Assembly: GCF_900107505.1 (NCBI RefSeq)
Contig: NZ_FNQH01000009.1
Location: 1 to 64,000 of the forward strand
DNA: 64,000 nt
Source: Trichococcus collinsii
GTDB taxonomy: Bacteria > Bacillota > Bacilli > Lactobacillales > Aerococcaceae
Reading direction: 5' to 3'
Position numbers and translations under genes: made by a program. The notes under the pieces are model-generated. The model was not told the DNA's origin. It did no database searches and saw nothing but the letters and a program-made list of their open reading frames with translations. Below are positions 27,835 through 36,934 of this stretch, piece by piece (the stretch's first letter is position 1; each line of letters opens with the position of its first letter).

Positions 27835-27886
27835 TAGGTACCTACCTATTATTTTATATTATATTAGGTACCTAACTAATTTGCAA
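27835..27886 (-). promoter_or_regulatory. MarR-ABC promoter with twin TAGGTACCTA operators
   Basis: Leftward promoter: TTGCAA at 27886-27881, 17-nt spacer, TATAAT at 27863-27858. One TAGGTACCTA (27865-27874, extended to TTAGGTACCTAA) sits in the spacer; an identical copy (27835-27844) lies downstream of the start point, 30 bp centre to centre. The repeats and boxes are seen directly; binding by MarR is inferred. Confidence 0.8.
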
Positions 27887-27982
27887 CAAAAGTGCCTGTG
27901 CGGGGTTTCCCGCCAAGCGGAAAACATGGATATCTGTTGATTATTCATGTTTTCTCCTGACCCACGAATGTTCAAAGAACGC

Positions 27983-28014
27983 AAAAAACCAGACCGCTGC
28001 CGGTCTGGTTTTTT
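27983..28014. terminator. Terminator after yaaL
   Basis: AAAAAACCAGACCG (27983-27996) pairs with CGGTCTGGTTTTTT (28001-28014). Symmetrical A/T tails suggest activity in both directions; it ends the leftward dnaX-yaaL message before the inserted locus. Confidence 0.9.
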
Positions 28015-28015
28015 G

Positions 28016-28327
28016 TCATTCCGAATGGAAAATGTCTTCCGCACGGTTCGTGCGTTTGCGCCAACGGAATTGCTTGGCTTTTTTCGGCGCGGAAATGTCC
28101 GTTTGGATTTGTCTTTCTTTTGCTTCGCGCAGCAGGAACAGATATTTTGCTTCTGCTATCTTCTCGAAGATACGCAACTCTTCCGGCAAGTCATAGGCAT
28201 TCTGTTGCAGTTGGGCCAAGGTAGTGTACTGTTGATGGACATCGCTGATCAAATCAATCAGTTTTTCGTCGTATTTCTGCTTTAAGTGTCCCTGCTTCTT
28301 GCTTGCGCTGTTCAAATGGAATGCCAT
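28016..28327 (-). CDS. yaaL: YaaL-like DUF2508 protein
   Basis: A 103-residue, highly charged, probably helical protein with no signal or membrane segment. The YDEKLIDLISDVHQQYTTLA start and the EAKYLFLLREAKERQ segment fit the DUF2508 family encoded after recR in Bacillus. No function is known. It follows recR by 35 nt and ends the dnaX-ebfC-recR-yaaL run; in Bacillus-type genomes tmk and darA lie not far downstream. Confidence 0.8.
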   Translation of the reverse strand: MAFHLNSASKKQGHLKQKYDEKLIDLISDVHQQYTTLAQLQQNAYDLPEELRIFEKIAEAKYLFLLREAKERQIQTDISAPKKAKQFRWRKRTNRAEDIFHSE

Positions 28328-28362
28328 TTTGTTTTCCGTTCCCCCCGTTGTTCCTACCCTTG

Positions 28363-28959
28363 TTACAATTCTCGGCGTCCATCGATGGCACGGAAGAGGG
28401 TCATCTCATCCGCGTATTCGATGTCGCTGCCGACCGCCAGACCGTAAGCCAGTCGCGTCACTTTGATGCCCGCCGGCTTGATCAGACGCGAAAGGTACAT
28501 GGCCGTCGCTTCCCCTTCAGCTGTGGCATTCGTCGCGATGATGATTTCCTTGACGGTTTCATCCTGCAGCCGTTTGATCAGGCTAGCGATGTTCAAATCT
28601 TCCGGACCGGTCCCTTCCATCGGAGAAAGCACGCCGTTCAACACATGGTACAAGCCGTGGTATTCGCGGATTTTCTCCATCGACATGATGTCGCGGGGAT
28701 TTTCGACCACCAGGATAATGGACATATCCCGCGTATTGTCCGCACAGATATTGCATGGATCTGATTCGGTAATATTACCGCAGATGGCGCACTGGTGTAA
28801 ATCCCTTTTGGAACGGATCAGCGCATCTGCGAATGCCAGCACAGCCTCCTCGTCCATATCCAGACAGAAAAAGGCCAACCGGGCTGCGGTCTTTTGCCCG
28901 ATGCCCGGCAATTTCATGAAACTTTCGATTAATTTCGCTATGGGTTCTGGGTATTGCAT
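28363..28959 (-). CDS. recR: Recombination protein RecR
   Basis: Acts with RecF and RecO to load RecA at single-strand gaps. The 198-residue protein has a helix-hairpin-helix ([14 protein letters not shown] near residues 18-31), a zinc finger ([16 protein letters not shown] near 57-72), and a Toprim domain ([14 protein letters not shown] near 81-94, [14 protein letters not shown]). Length and order are canonical. Start ATG 28959 follows AAAGGGGA. Confidence 0.97.
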   Translation of the reverse strand: MQYPEPIAKLIESFMKLPGIGQKTAARLAFFCLDMDEEAVLAFADALIRSKRDLHQCAICGNITESDPCNICADNTRDMSIILVVENPRDIMSMEKIREYHGLYHVLNGVLSPMEGTGPEDLNIASLIKRLQDETVKEIIIATNATAEGEATAMYLSRLIKPAGIKVTRLAYGLAVGSDIEYADEMTLFRAIDGRREL

Positions 28960-28984
28960 TTCGATAAAATCCCCTTTTCTTCTC

Positions 28985-29078
28985 TCAAAAGAAAGGAGGC
29001 TGGGACTAAAGTCAACACTGCCCGACTTGTCTCACCCTCTCTCCCTTCATTCATTTCGGTTGTTGCTAGCAGCCTGAC
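28985..29078. other. Spacer between ebfC and recR
   Basis: About 120 nt with a GGAGGCTGGGACTAAAGTC segment on the + strand (28996-29014), a motif that recurs in intergenic repeats of Lactobacillales. CAGCCT on the leftward strand could pair with AGGCTG near 29067-29072. No clear terminator or gene. Confidence 0.35.
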
Positions 29079-29393
29079 TTAGAATCCCGGAATCGCACTG
29101 GCAAACTTGCCCAATTTCGCTTTCGTTGCTTCATCGATCTTGCTTAGCACATCGTTTGTCGCCATCAGGATCAGATCTTGCAGCATTTCCACATCTTCCG
29201 GATCGACCGCTTCAGGTGCGATGACAACATCGGTCACCTTTTTATTGCCGGTCATCGTGATTTTGACCAAATCATTTGAAGCCGCCCCGACAAACTCCGT
29301 TATATTGAGTTCTGCTTGTGTCTGCTCCATTTCTTTCTGCATTTTTTGCATTTGTTTCATCATGCCTTGCATGTTTCCCATTCCGCCTCGCAT
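29079..29393 (-). CDS. ebfC: YbaB/EbfC nucleoid-associated protein
   Basis: A 104-residue dimeric DNA-binding protein. It starts with a methionine/glutamine-rich helix (MGNMQGMMKQMQKMQKEMEQ), then a beta sheet with VKITMTGNKKVTDVVIAPEA near 42-61 and a closing helix. It lies between dnaX and recR as in most bacteria (yaaK of Bacillus). GAGGGAG precedes ATG 29393. Confidence 0.94.
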   Translation of the reverse strand: MRGGMGNMQGMMKQMQKMQKEMEQTQAELNITEFVGAASNDLVKITMTGNKKVTDVVIAPEAVDPEDVEMLQDLILMATNDVLSKIDEATKAKLGKFASAIPGF

Positions 29394-29453
29394 TGTATGA
29401 CTCCCTCTCTGTTTATATATTTTAGTTTATTTTACTTTCATTGCTTCGTTCCG

Positions 29454-31397
29454 TCAGTCCTCGACAACAGTCACAACTTCATCCCCGAAAAGGCTCAGCG
29501 CCTGATCGACGACTTCCTGTTCCTTTTGTTCCTCGATCACGATCGGATCGGTCTCGACCGAAAAATCATCAGCGAAATTCCCGGGGTGATAGTCACCGCG
29601 GTGGCCGTCTTCCATTTCCGGCATCGGCGGTTCGGGCGGCAGATCCAGATCGACCGACTTATCCTTATCAGCTGTTGCCGAAGCCTGCTGTTTAGGCGCA
29701 GCCGATGGTGCCACTGCCTGTTTTGGCGCGGCTTGTTTCGGTTCACCAACAGATTCAGTAACCGGGCTGTCGTTGCGGTTCTGGATGTAGTTGCGTCGTA
29801 CCGAAGTCCACTGCTCTTCCGTCAAGCACACCAATTCGCCGGGACGCTGCAGCATCCGCTGCGTTGCCGCATCCACGGCCGCCTGCAGTTCAGCGTCTTC
29901 CGTCGCTTTTTGGCAAAGGATATCATACTGGAACGACAGGATGAAACTGGTAGGACTCGCCGCTACCGGATTGGCCTGCTTCAGCACGGCACGCTGGGTG
30001 ACCGAAAGCACATCCAGGATATCCGTCCAGAAATCACGGACGCGGGCAAGATCCTGCTTCGTCGCCTCGCCCAAAATCTGGTAAGTCCGCCCCATATTGG
30101 GCTTGAATCCGACTGACGTGTTCGACGAACGAGCCGTTTCTTTTTTGACCGGTACCGCTTTAGCACCTTCCTGGGAAACGGAAAAATTCCCCGAGGCGAT
30201 CAGTTCCTGCAGCTTCGCAAGTTCTTTTTTGACGAGTTCCAATTCGTGTGCCAGCCTCTGGATTTCTCCGTTCGGAACCGCTTGTGCGCTCGGAGCTGCC
30301 ATCTGTGCGTGCGCCTTGGATTGGGACAGTTTCACCGCCAACACTTCCAGATAGATATCCGGTTGTGTCGAGAAGCGCATCTCCCCTTGGGTCTCGTTGA
30401 AGGCTTCGATCATCTCGTAAAGGAACGTTGCTGGTGCCTCCTGCGAGAAAGTCTGGAAAGCTTCACTGTATTGTTGCGTATTGTCCGCAAAGGCCTTGCC
30501 GTTTGTCTGCTGATAGACCAGCACATCCCGCGCAAACAGGATCATCTCCTCAAGGAAACGGCCGGCTTCTTTGCCGGCACTCAGAATTTCCTGCAGCAGT
30601 TGCAGCGCCGATTCCGTCTCTTCGTGCAGCAACGCACTTGAGAAGGAAATCATCATTTCTTCCGTCAGACTGCCGGACACCTTCACCGCATTTTCGAAAG
30701 TGACCGATTCCGAACCATAGGAAATGATCTGATCGAGCAAGCTGAGCGCATCCCGCATCCCGCCGTTCGCGGAGCGCGCGATGACATGCAGCGCCTGCTC
30801 ATCATAGCCGATCTTCTCCTCCTGCAGGATATAGGCCATCCGGTTGATGATGTCCTGATAGGAAATCCGCTTGAAGTCGAACCGTTGCGTCCTGGAAATG
30901 ATCGTCAACGGAATCTTGTGCGGCTCCGTCGTCGCCAAAATGAAGATGACATTTTCCGGCGGCTCCTCCAGTGTCTTCAAGAGCGCATTGAAGGCCCCGG
31001 TTGAGAGCATGTGCACCTCATCGATGATATAGACTTTGTAGTCGGCTTGGGTCGGCGCATAACGTGCTTTATCGCGGATGTCCCGGATTTCCTCCACGCC
31101 GTTGTTGCTGGCGGCATCGATTTCGATGACGTCGTTCAAGCGCCCTTCAGTGATTGCCTTGCACGTTTCACATTCGTTGCACGGTTCCCCGTCGACGCGA
31201 TGATGACAGTTGATGGCTTTCGCAAAAATCTTGGCTGCACTCGTCTTACCCGTTCCGCGCGGTCCGGTAAAAAGGTAAGCATGGCTCGTTTTCCCCTGTA
31301 TTAAGGCATTCTTCAGCGTCTGCGTGACCGCTTCCTGACCTGCGATGTCTCCGAACCGCTGCGGGCGCCAAACCCGATATAGTGCTTGATAGCTCAT
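29454..31397 (-). CDS. dnaX: DNA polymerase III tau/gamma subunit
   Basis: Clamp-loader ATPase and replisome organiser. The 647-residue protein carries Walker A FTGPRGTGKTSAA near residues 43-55, a zinc module (CHHRVDGEPCNECETC near 64-79), the DEVHMLS Walker B near 125-131 and the sensor TTEPHKIPLTIISR. A long proline/alanine/glutamine-rich linker near 545-600 precedes an acidic C-terminal tail, as in tau. I saw no A-rich slippery site required for a gamma frameshift product. First gene of the leftward core block. Confidence 0.96.
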   Translation of the reverse strand: MSYQALYRVWRPQRFGDIAGQEAVTQTLKNALIQGKTSHAYLFTGPRGTGKTSAAKIFAKAINCHHRVDGEPCNECETCKAITEGRLNDVIEIDAASNNGVEEIRDIRDKARYAPTQADYKVYIIDEVHMLSTGAFNALLKTLEEPPENVIFILATTEPHKIPLTIISRTQRFDFKRISYQDIINRMAYILQEEKIGYDEQALHVIARSANGGMRDALSLLDQIISYGSESVTFENAVKVSGSLTEEMMISFSSALLHEETESALQLLQEILSAGKEAGRFLEEMILFARDVLVYQQTNGKAFADNTQQYSEAFQTFSQEAPATFLYEMIEAFNETQGEMRFSTQPDIYLEVLAVKLSQSKAHAQMAAPSAQAVPNGEIQRLAHELELVKKELAKLQELIASGNFSVSQEGAKAVPVKKETARSSNTSVGFKPNMGRTYQILGEATKQDLARVRDFWTDILDVLSVTQRAVLKQANPVAASPTSFILSFQYDILCQKATEDAELQAAVDAATQRMLQRPGELVCLTEEQWTSVRRNYIQNRNDSPVTESVGEPKQAAPKQAVAPSAAPKQQASATADKDKSVDLDLPPEPPMPEMEDGHRGDYHPGNFADDFSVETDPIVIEEQKEQEVVDQALSLFGDEVVTVVED

Positions 31398-31554
31398 CCT
31401 TTTCCCTCTTTCACTTTTGCTTCGTCAATCTATTATAAGGGAAAAACAGTAAAATAGAAAGGCATCGCTCTGTGGCTTTCCTGCTTAATATAAGCTTGTA
31501 TTACGCTTAGTTTGGAGGTCATTCGGCTCAAATATAATGATGAAATAATAACAG

Positions 31555-31583
31555 TTGACAAAAAGTAAGCTAGGCATTATAGT
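31555..31583 (+). promoter_or_regulatory. Candidate promoter for the VOC gene
   Basis: TTGACA (31555-31560), 17-nt spacer, TATAGT (31578-31583). It leaves a leader of about 95 nt before the VOC start at 31684. Confidence 0.6.
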
Positions 31584-31683
31584 AAATCTATCAAATAGTT
31601 CGAATTCGTATTAATTAAATTTGTGATACTATTCCGGCAAAACTGTACTTCAAATAAAAACGACAATAAAGGGGAAATTTAAC

Positions 31684-32535
31684 ATGACAGCATTTTGGGA
31701 TTTGGGCAAGGTTGCCTTGAAAGTCAATGATCTGAAGAAAATGACGCAATTCTATCAGGAAGCGCTGGGATTGGATTTAATGGAAGAAAAGGAAAATTCG
31801 GTTGTATTGGGAGTTGCCGCGGACAACACGCCATTGGTCGAATTGATTGAGCTCAAATCTCCTGCTGCCCGCAAAAGAACGACTGGACTTTTCCACTTGG
31901 CGATCCTTTTGCCGACTAGAGCAGACTTGGGATCTATCCTCTATCATTTGCTGACGAAGAAATACGGCATTGATGGCGCTAGTGATCACGGCTACAGCGA
32001 AGCCATTTACTTCAACGATCCGGAAGGCAACGGCATCGAAATTTACCGTGACAAAGAGCTTTCGGCTTGGGATGTCCGTCCGGATGGCAAAATCGAGGGC
32101 GTTACCGAAGCGATGGATGCGGATGGCGTAATCGGCGCGATGGTCAAAATTTATGATGGTATCCCTTCCGGTTCGAAAATGGGACACGTCCATTTGACCG
32201 TTCACGATCTGGTCGAAACCCAACAATTTTACGAAAACGTACTCGGCATCTCATTGAAGTCGGACTTTTTTGGACAAGCAAAATTCTTCGCAGCCGGAAA
32301 CTACCACCACCACATCGGTTCGAATATGTGGGCTGGAAAACATCTGCCCGCCGCTGAAGAAAACCAACCAGGATTGGCGTATTTCACTTGGGTTGTCGCT
32401 AATGGTGCTGCCTATGAAGCGCTGAAAGGCAGACTGGTTCGCGGAGAGGTTTCGTTTGAAGAAACGGACAACACACTCATCTTCAAAGACAACAGCGGCA
32501 TCGAAATCCACGCTGTCATTCATCAAGGCGAATAA
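31684..32535 (+). CDS. VOC-family ring-cleavage dioxygenase-like protein
   Basis: A 283-residue protein with two vicinal-oxygen-chelate modules: residues 5-125 (VALKVNDLKKMTQFYQ; FNDPEGNGIEIY near 115-126) and about 165-280 (GHVHLTVHDLVETQQFYENV; NSGIEIHAV at the end). It resembles Bacillus CatE, a catechol 2,3-dioxygenase, and related glyoxalase-type proteins. Metal ligands would be His in HLTVHD, His in YHHHIGSNMW and Glu in GIEIH. Actual substrate unknown. Single gene, flanked by its own promoter and terminator. Confidence 0.82.
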   Translation: MTAFWDLGKVALKVNDLKKMTQFYQEALGLDLMEEKENSVVLGVAADNTPLVELIELKSPAARKRTTGLFHLAILLPTRADLGSILYHLLTKKYGIDGASDHGYSEAIYFNDPEGNGIEIYRDKELSAWDVRPDGKIEGVTEAMDADGVIGAMVKIYDGIPSGSKMGHVHLTVHDLVETQQFYENVLGISLKSDFFGQAKFFAAGNYHHHIGSNMWAGKHLPAAEENQPGLAYFTWVVANGAAYEALKGRLVRGEVSFEETDNTLIFKDNSGIEIHAVIHQGE

Positions 32536-32548
32536 TTAAATTATTATC

Positions 32549-32595
32549 CAAAAAAGCTTAACCGACGGGAGATTTCCGCCGGTTAAGCTTTTTAT
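32549..32595. terminator. Bidirectional terminator
   Basis: AAAAAAGCTTAACCG pairs with CGGTTAAGCTTTTT around a GACGGGAGATTTCCGC apical segment. It serves the convergent VOC and VIT-family genes. Confidence 0.9.
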
Positions 32596-33314
32596 ATCCC
32601 TCCCAATACATAACCTATCAAGTAAGCAGCAACAGCAGCTAAACCGCCTATAACCAACATTTCCAATCCTGATCTGAGCCAATTTGAATGAGTAATACGA
32701 GATTTCAAAGCTCCCAAAATAAACAATGTCACGCCGGTCAGAACAGAAGCAACAAAAAATACATGATCATTCAGAACCGGTACGAACATGGAGAGAACGT
32801 AAACCAGAAGCGGAGTCATTCCAAAAAAGAAGAAAGAAAGGAAGGTAACGATAGCGTTTTTCAGTGGCCCTTCCTGGATCTCTTCACCGCCATGTCCATT
32901 TGTTATCCTTTGATCAATAAAAGATGATTCATATTTAGCTAACGTATAGGCGATGGATTGAGCGTCTTGAGTTGACATTCCTTGGTTTTCATAAGCACTC
33001 ACTAAACTTGCTATTTCATCATCAATGTTTTCAATCACTTCTCGGCTTTTTTGTTTTTTGAGGCCTGAATTGTACTCATTCTCAGATTTTGAAGAAAGAT
33101 AGTCACCTATAGCCATTGAAAAACCGTCGGCCAACAGGTTAGAGAAGCCGAGAATGATAACCACCTTCATAGCTAGCGACGCACCCGCAACACCTGAGAC
33201 TACGGCAAATGTCGTAACAATTCCGTCCAACCCACCATAGACGATACTTTTGATGTATTTCCCGCCTTTGAATTTTTTCTGCTCTTTATTTACCTTTATC
33301 AAAGGATTTCCCAT
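32592..33314 (-). CDS. VIT1/CCC1-family transporter
   Basis: A 240-residue membrane protein of the VIT1/CCC1 group, which exports Fe2+ or Mn2+ by proton antiport. [16 protein letters not shown] near residues 26-41 and [21 protein letters not shown] near 58-78 form helices 1-2 with conserved Asp and Met residues. A cytoplasmic glutamate-rich metal-binding region and three more helices follow. Ferrous iron or manganese detoxification is the likely job. GGAGG lies ahead of ATG 33314. Confidence 0.88.
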   Translation of the reverse strand: MGNPLIKVNKEQKKFKGGKYIKSIVYGGLDGIVTTFAVVSGVAGASLAMKVVIILGFSNLLADGFSMAIGDYLSSKSENEYNSGLKKQKSREVIENIDDEIASLVSAYENQGMSTQDAQSIAYTLAKYESSFIDQRITNGHGGEEIQEGPLKNAIVTFLSFFFFGMTPLLVYVLSMFVPVLNDHVFFVASVLTGVTLFILGALKSRITHSNWLRSGLEMLVIGGLAAVAAYLIGYVLGGI

Positions 33315-33433
33315 AACCCAACCTCCTTCAAAAACCGCTTATCCTATCTTTCCTAAATTTTTTTCTACGCGAAACTTCCACGGTTTACTGAAGGACGCTA
33401 TTCATCCTTACTTAATTATTTGTTCAGGAATAG

Positions 33434-33488
33434 AAAATAACGGTAGTAGTATGACTGTTTACCTCGTCTATAGTACTATCGTTATTTA
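33434..33488 (-). terminator. Terminator after glsB-like gene
   Basis: AAATAACGATAGTA on the leftward strand pairs with TACTACCGTTATTT with one mismatch across a roughly 25-nt apical region, followed by a TCTATT tract. Downstream of the 82-residue membrane protein. Confidence 0.6.
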
Positions 33489-33529
33489 AAATATTTCATG
33501 CTAACTTGCCTCTTGAGTATTGACCAAAT

Positions 33530-33778
33530 TTACTTTCTCATCGATTTCATAATAAGGGAAACGATGAGGATCAGGATGATGGCTCCTATTAATGCAGGTG
33601 CGATGTAGAATCCTCCGATTGCAGGTCCCCAAGCTCCAAATAAAGTTACTCCTAACCATGAACCAACGAAACCCGCAATGATATTTCCGATAATGCCACC
33701 GGGAACATCTTTACCCAAAAAAGCTCCAGCGAGTGCGCCTAAGACACCACCGACAATTAGAGACCAAAGAAAGTCCAT
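33530..33778 (-). CDS. GlsB/YeaQ/YmgE-family small membrane protein
   Basis: An 82-residue, three-helix, glycine-rich protein of the transglycosylase-associated family. GGVLGALAGAFLGKDVPGG near residues 11-29 and GIIGNIIAGFVGSWLG near 29-44 are the paired signature. Relatives such as GlsB of enterococci are stress or bile induced, but the activity is unknown. Upstream of VIT on the same strand, separated by a terminator. Confidence 0.88.
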   Translation of the reverse strand: MDFLWSLIVGGVLGALAGAFLGKDVPGGIIGNIIAGFVGSWLGVTLFGAWGPAIGGFYIAPALIGAIILILIVSLIMKSMRK

Positions 33779-33926
33779 TTTTTACTCCTCCTTCTTAATA
33801 AAGAAGCCCGCAGTAACCATGTGTCTATACCTTGCTCGTTACACTGCAATTATATAAGGAATGACCTATATTATAAAGTATTTGCACTCGAAGCGAGCTG
33901 GTTTCCGATAATGCTCTTACAATAAT

Positions 33927-33963
33927 ATAAAAAAACTCCCGAAAAATGAATTCGGGAGTTTTG
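33927..33963 (-). terminator. Terminator after the YflT-like gene
   Basis: AAAACTCCCGAA and TTCGGGAGTTTT pair around a six-base loop, with A and T tracts outside. It directly follows the leftward YflT-like gene. Confidence 0.88.
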
Positions 33964-33977
33964 GTTGCTTGCCTTAT

Positions 33978-34532
33978 TTAGCTTTCAATACGTGAATCTT
34001 CATCTGTATCAGCGTTACCGGGAACAACCGTTGTTTCCTGCTCCAAAACATCTGCCATTGACTCCACATCAGGATGAGAATCTGTCTCCGGCGTCTCTTG
34101 AAGAATTTGGTTGGACTTAACCGCACTCACCGTATCTGTTGCATCCATATTATCCAAATTTAATGAGGCTTCTTTATTTAAGATATCGTCCACAATCACA
34201 ACGATTTCACCGTCATCTAATTGCCTCTGATACCCTTCCAGTAGCGTGTCTTCTTCTGGTTCCAAATCAGCATCCTCTTTGTTGCTCGCATAATCACTGC
34301 TGGTGAAGATAGGGAAAGCATGCATGATTTTCTCCCAAAGAGTAAGATGCTCGTCGGTAGTATCATCTAACTTTATTGTAGCATCTGTGGAATTGATCAG
34401 TTCATCATACTTCTTAGCTTCATTCGTTACAAGTGTAATATTTGATTCAGTATACCCTTCTTGTCGTAAACCCTCTAAAACAGTATGAACTTCTGAAATG
34501 GTACGGTAGGAGCCTTTCACAAACTTAGCCAT
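33978..34532 (-). CDS. YflT-like general stress protein
   Basis: A 184-residue protein whose first 110 residues resemble the heat-induced/general stress YflT (GSP17M) domain: MAKFVKGSYRTISEVHTVLE, GYTESNITLVTNEAKKYDEL. The last 80 residues are strongly acidic with many Asp, Glu, Ser and Thr and probably unstructured. No catalytic motif is seen. ATG 34532 is chosen because GGAGG lies 9 nt upstream; a GTG at 34547 overlaps it. The acidic tail is longer than in Bacillus relatives. Confidence 0.75.
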   Translation of the reverse strand: MAKFVKGSYRTISEVHTVLEGLRQEGYTESNITLVTNEAKKYDELINSTDATIKLDDTTDEHLTLWEKIMHAFPIFTSSDYASNKEDADLEPEEDTLLEGYQRQLDDGEIVVIVDDILNKEASLNLDNMDATDTVSAVKSNQILQETPETDSHPDVESMADVLEQETTVVPGNADTDEDSRIES

Positions 34533-34779
34533 ATTTATTACCTCCACTTTCTTCTTCGTTTCGCGGTTACAGACTCATTGTATAGAAAATCAGCTTCACT
34601 AGCAAAGATTAACCCTTATGGGAAACAGGAAGAGTATAGAGAAATAGAGATAAATGATAATGTGATTATTCATAATTTCACAAACATTCCTATACATATG
34701 TTTAGAGAATGCGAGCAACAAACAGACGCAGGCTAGCTTTTCTGGAAATGGATCCGCATCGAATCAAAATCATGATAAG
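34533..34779. other. Gene-free region
   Basis: About 250 nt of AT-rich sequence between two leftward genes. It should contain the promoter of the YflT-like gene, but I cannot single out one convincing pair of boxes, and no RNA gene is evident. Confidence 0.4.
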
Positions 34780-35835
34780 TTACTTTTTGAGGAAATCTAG
34801 CACATCCTGATAAACGGTGTCTCTATTTGTTTCAAATAAAATAGAATGCAGTTTTTCTTCATATTGCTTGAATGAAATGTGTGAGTAACCTATTTTCCTG
34901 AGGGTTTGTTCGGTATCCTTCAGCCCCATGTCGCCACCTGTGACAGGATCTTTTGTACCAGAGAGACTTAGAATTTCAAGATTGGGGTTTTGCACGTTAT
35001 ATTTTTTATATTGCTTGAGATCACTTGCTGCTTCAAACATAGTTAATGCGCCGTTGTTTGTCCATGTAAAATGCATGAGAGGATCAGCACTCATTTTTTC
35101 ATACAAATCCCTATCTGTGGTCACCATGTTTGCCTCAAATGATGATGCTTTATATATAGTGGATCCTCCAATGAGATGGAGGATCTTACTATGATTATAT
35201 GCGCCAGAATAAAATGTAGCCCAGTTACCGATAAACAATCCAATCTTTGTCTTGTCAATCGATCGTGCGGTTCCTGTCATGACAATCTTGTCTACTTCGT
35301 TATCATGTTTCTGAAGATAGCATCTTGCAAGGATCGATCCCAAAGAATGCCCTACTATATAGAGTGGTTTATCAGGATATGTTTTCTTCGCATATTGATT
35401 CACTCGATACACATCATCAATCATCTCATCCACACTGTTCATATGCCCATAGGGATAACTGCTGTTAACTGTTTTCCCATGCCCCCGGAGGTCAGAAATG
35501 ATTACCGCATATCCATTTTTATTTAAAAAATGCGCAAAGTTATAATATAATTCCTTGTGTTCTGTAGCACCATGCAAAATTTGAACAATGGCTTCTGGGT
35601 TATCCGTTGTAAACAGAGCTGTTGAGAGTTGCATACCGTCATGAGCATTGATGGCTAATTCGATCCTATTCTTCTCTGTTTTAAGGATAGAAGCCGTCGC
35701 CTCTTGTTCTTCAGGGCTAACTTTTGTTCTAAAAAACCGTGTCCCTACTAATATATTTATCATTAATAAGCTAATCATATCCACTTTAAAGAGAGCACGA
35801 ACGAGTCTACGGTTGGATTTACTCACTAAAATCAT
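34780..35835 (-). CDS. Membrane-anchored alpha/beta hydrolase (monoacylglycerol lipase-like)
   Basis: A 351-residue hydrolase of the lysophospholipase/serine aminopeptidase S33 type with an N-terminal membrane anchor near residues 12-32. The fold starts with AIVQILHGATEHKELYYNFA near 78-97; the nucleophile elbow is VGHSLGSILARCY near 162-174 (Ser in GHSLG). SGTKDPVTGG near 295-304 carries the acid and the C-terminal KLHSILFE the histidine. It probably acts on membrane lipid esters. No operon partner is clear. Confidence 0.85.
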   Translation of the reverse strand: MILVSKSNRRLVRALFKVDMISLLMINILVGTRFFRTKVSPEEQEATASILKTEKNRIELAINAHDGMQLSTALFTTDNPEAIVQILHGATEHKELYYNFAHFLNKNGYAVIISDLRGHGKTVNSSYPYGHMNSVDEMIDDVYRVNQYAKKTYPDKPLYIVGHSLGSILARCYLQKHDNEVDKIVMTGTARSIDKTKIGLFIGNWATFYSGAYNHSKILHLIGGSTIYKASSFEANMVTTDRDLYEKMSADPLMHFTWTNNGALTMFEAASDLKQYKKYNVQNPNLEILSLSGTKDPVTGGDMGLKDTEQTLRKIGYSHISFKQYEEKLHSILFETNRDTVYQDVLDFLKK

Positions 35836-36255
35836 CCTCTCAATAACATTCAGCAGCAGTAATATTGTAAACGAATAAAGGAAGCCAACAAAGTAAATTG
35901 TTCTCTCTGCTGCTCTTAGTATATCCCTAACGTACCCGTATTAAAAAAATAAGTTGGGAGTGAATTGTTATTTAAACAGTAGGCTTTTCATCATTTAAGT
36001 CCAAAAATGACAGGAGTGCGGAGAATCATAGCCAGCACTCTCATGTTATGGCTATGACCGTCTAGCTAATGCACCAAGACAAAATAAAAAACTGATTATG
36101 AGTCACGTAATCAGTTTTATCTGAATTACTCAGCAGACATTAAATAAACATACGGATAAAAAACAAGTGCTACTTCATCCCAGAAATAGCACTATCTTTT
36201 AATGAAGTCCCTTCGGAAAATCCTTAAATTAATCTGATAATCTTGTCAATTGCGA
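35836..36255. terminator. Gene-free region with two terminator-like hairpins
   Basis: AAAACTGATTA (36086-36096) pairs with TAATCAGTTTT (36105-36115), a symmetrical terminator. AGTGCTA (36165-36171) with TAGCACT (36186-36192), followed on the leftward strand by TGTTTTTTAT, suits leftward transcription from the VOC gene at 36784. The rest, about 250 nt, shows nothing I can name. Confidence 0.6.
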
Positions 36256-36372
36256 TTATAATTTCATCAGGAAGCTGAATGATTGATATCTGCCAGCCAA
36301 AAGGTTGTTCTCTTGAAAACTGCGAGGACATATTTGATAGACGACTTCTTCTTTCCACCAAGTTTCCCCCAC
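36256..36372 (-). pseudogene. N-terminal scrap of a GH13 alpha-glucosidase
   Basis: A GTG at 36372 behind AAGGAGG opens a 38-codon frame beginning VGETWWKEEVVYQICPRSFQ, the unmistakable N-terminus of GH13 oligo-1,6-glucosidases and trehalose-6-phosphate hydrolases (usually WWK-VVYQIYPRSF). The match ends after about 22 residues and the frame stops at 36256; the family needs about 550 residues. It is a truncated relic, possibly fused by deletion to unrelated sequence. It lies 16 nt after the VOC gene. Confidence 0.75.
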
Positions 36373-36388
36373 CTCCTTCGCTCCCTGT

Positions 36389-36784
36389 TTATAAATTTAT
36401 CTGACAAAATTCAATGTGCTCACCATTAGGTCCAGCCACAATGAAATAGCTGATGCCCTTTTTCCAATAGTGCAATGTTTCAATTCCATCTGATACTACG
36501 TTCATTTTTTCGTTTTGAATTTGTTGATACAAATCTTGAATATTAACGACATCTAAGGCAATGTGGTCAATTGCGCCACTTACTCCAGTAGCCTCTACAT
36601 TATCCCATAGTTCAATGACTAATCTTTGGTTTTCTAAAAAGGCGACTTGCCCGCCATTATTGACTTGGTTTTCTTCATTGATGATTTGAAAACCAAGCTT
36701 TTCATAAAAAACGATGGATTCGCTCATTTTTTTTGTAGGAATCCCGAGATGTTGGAGTCCACGAATATACTGATTAACTTGCAT
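36389..36784 (-). CDS. VOC/glyoxalase-family protein
   Basis: A 131-residue single VOC module. LQHLGIPTKKMSESIVFYEKLGF near the N-terminus supplies the first metal-ligand histidine, AIDHIALDV near 77-85 the second, and GEHIEFCQ near 121-128 the terminal glutamate. It probably works as a dimer; substrates may be glyoxylic adducts, toxins or antibiotics such as fosfomycin, which cannot be decided here. No close ribosome site upstream is strong. Confidence 0.82.
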   Translation of the reverse strand: MQVNQYIRGLQHLGIPTKKMSESIVFYEKLGFQIINEENQVNNGGQVAFLENQRLVIELWDNVEATGVSGAIDHIALDVVNIQDLYQQIQNEKMNVVSDGIETLHYWKKGISYFIVAGPNGEHIEFCQINL

Positions 36785-36934
36785 ATTGACACCTTGCTTC
36801 CCTTAAAATTTCACTTACAGTCATACTAATCCTTTTGTTCGAACAGATTTTTTTAATAAGCGGGGTCTTACCAAGGCAAGCATTGGATTTGCCATAGAAT
36901 ATGAAAAAATTCGTCTTGGTAGACATGATGGGTA

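Noticed and set aside
27917-27955. Inverted repeat GAAAACATG/CATGTTTTC as an attachment site or operator
   Set aside because: Arms of nine bases with a loop of about 17 and no partner copy; could be chance.
29454-31397. Programmed frameshift for a gamma form of DnaX
   Set aside because: No A-AAA-AAG-type slippery run with a following hairpin was found in the expected region.
31398-31554. Signal recognition particle RNA upstream of dnaX
   Set aside because: In Bacillus the scr gene is nearby, but the conserved GGAA/GNAR apical hairpin sequence is not visible here.
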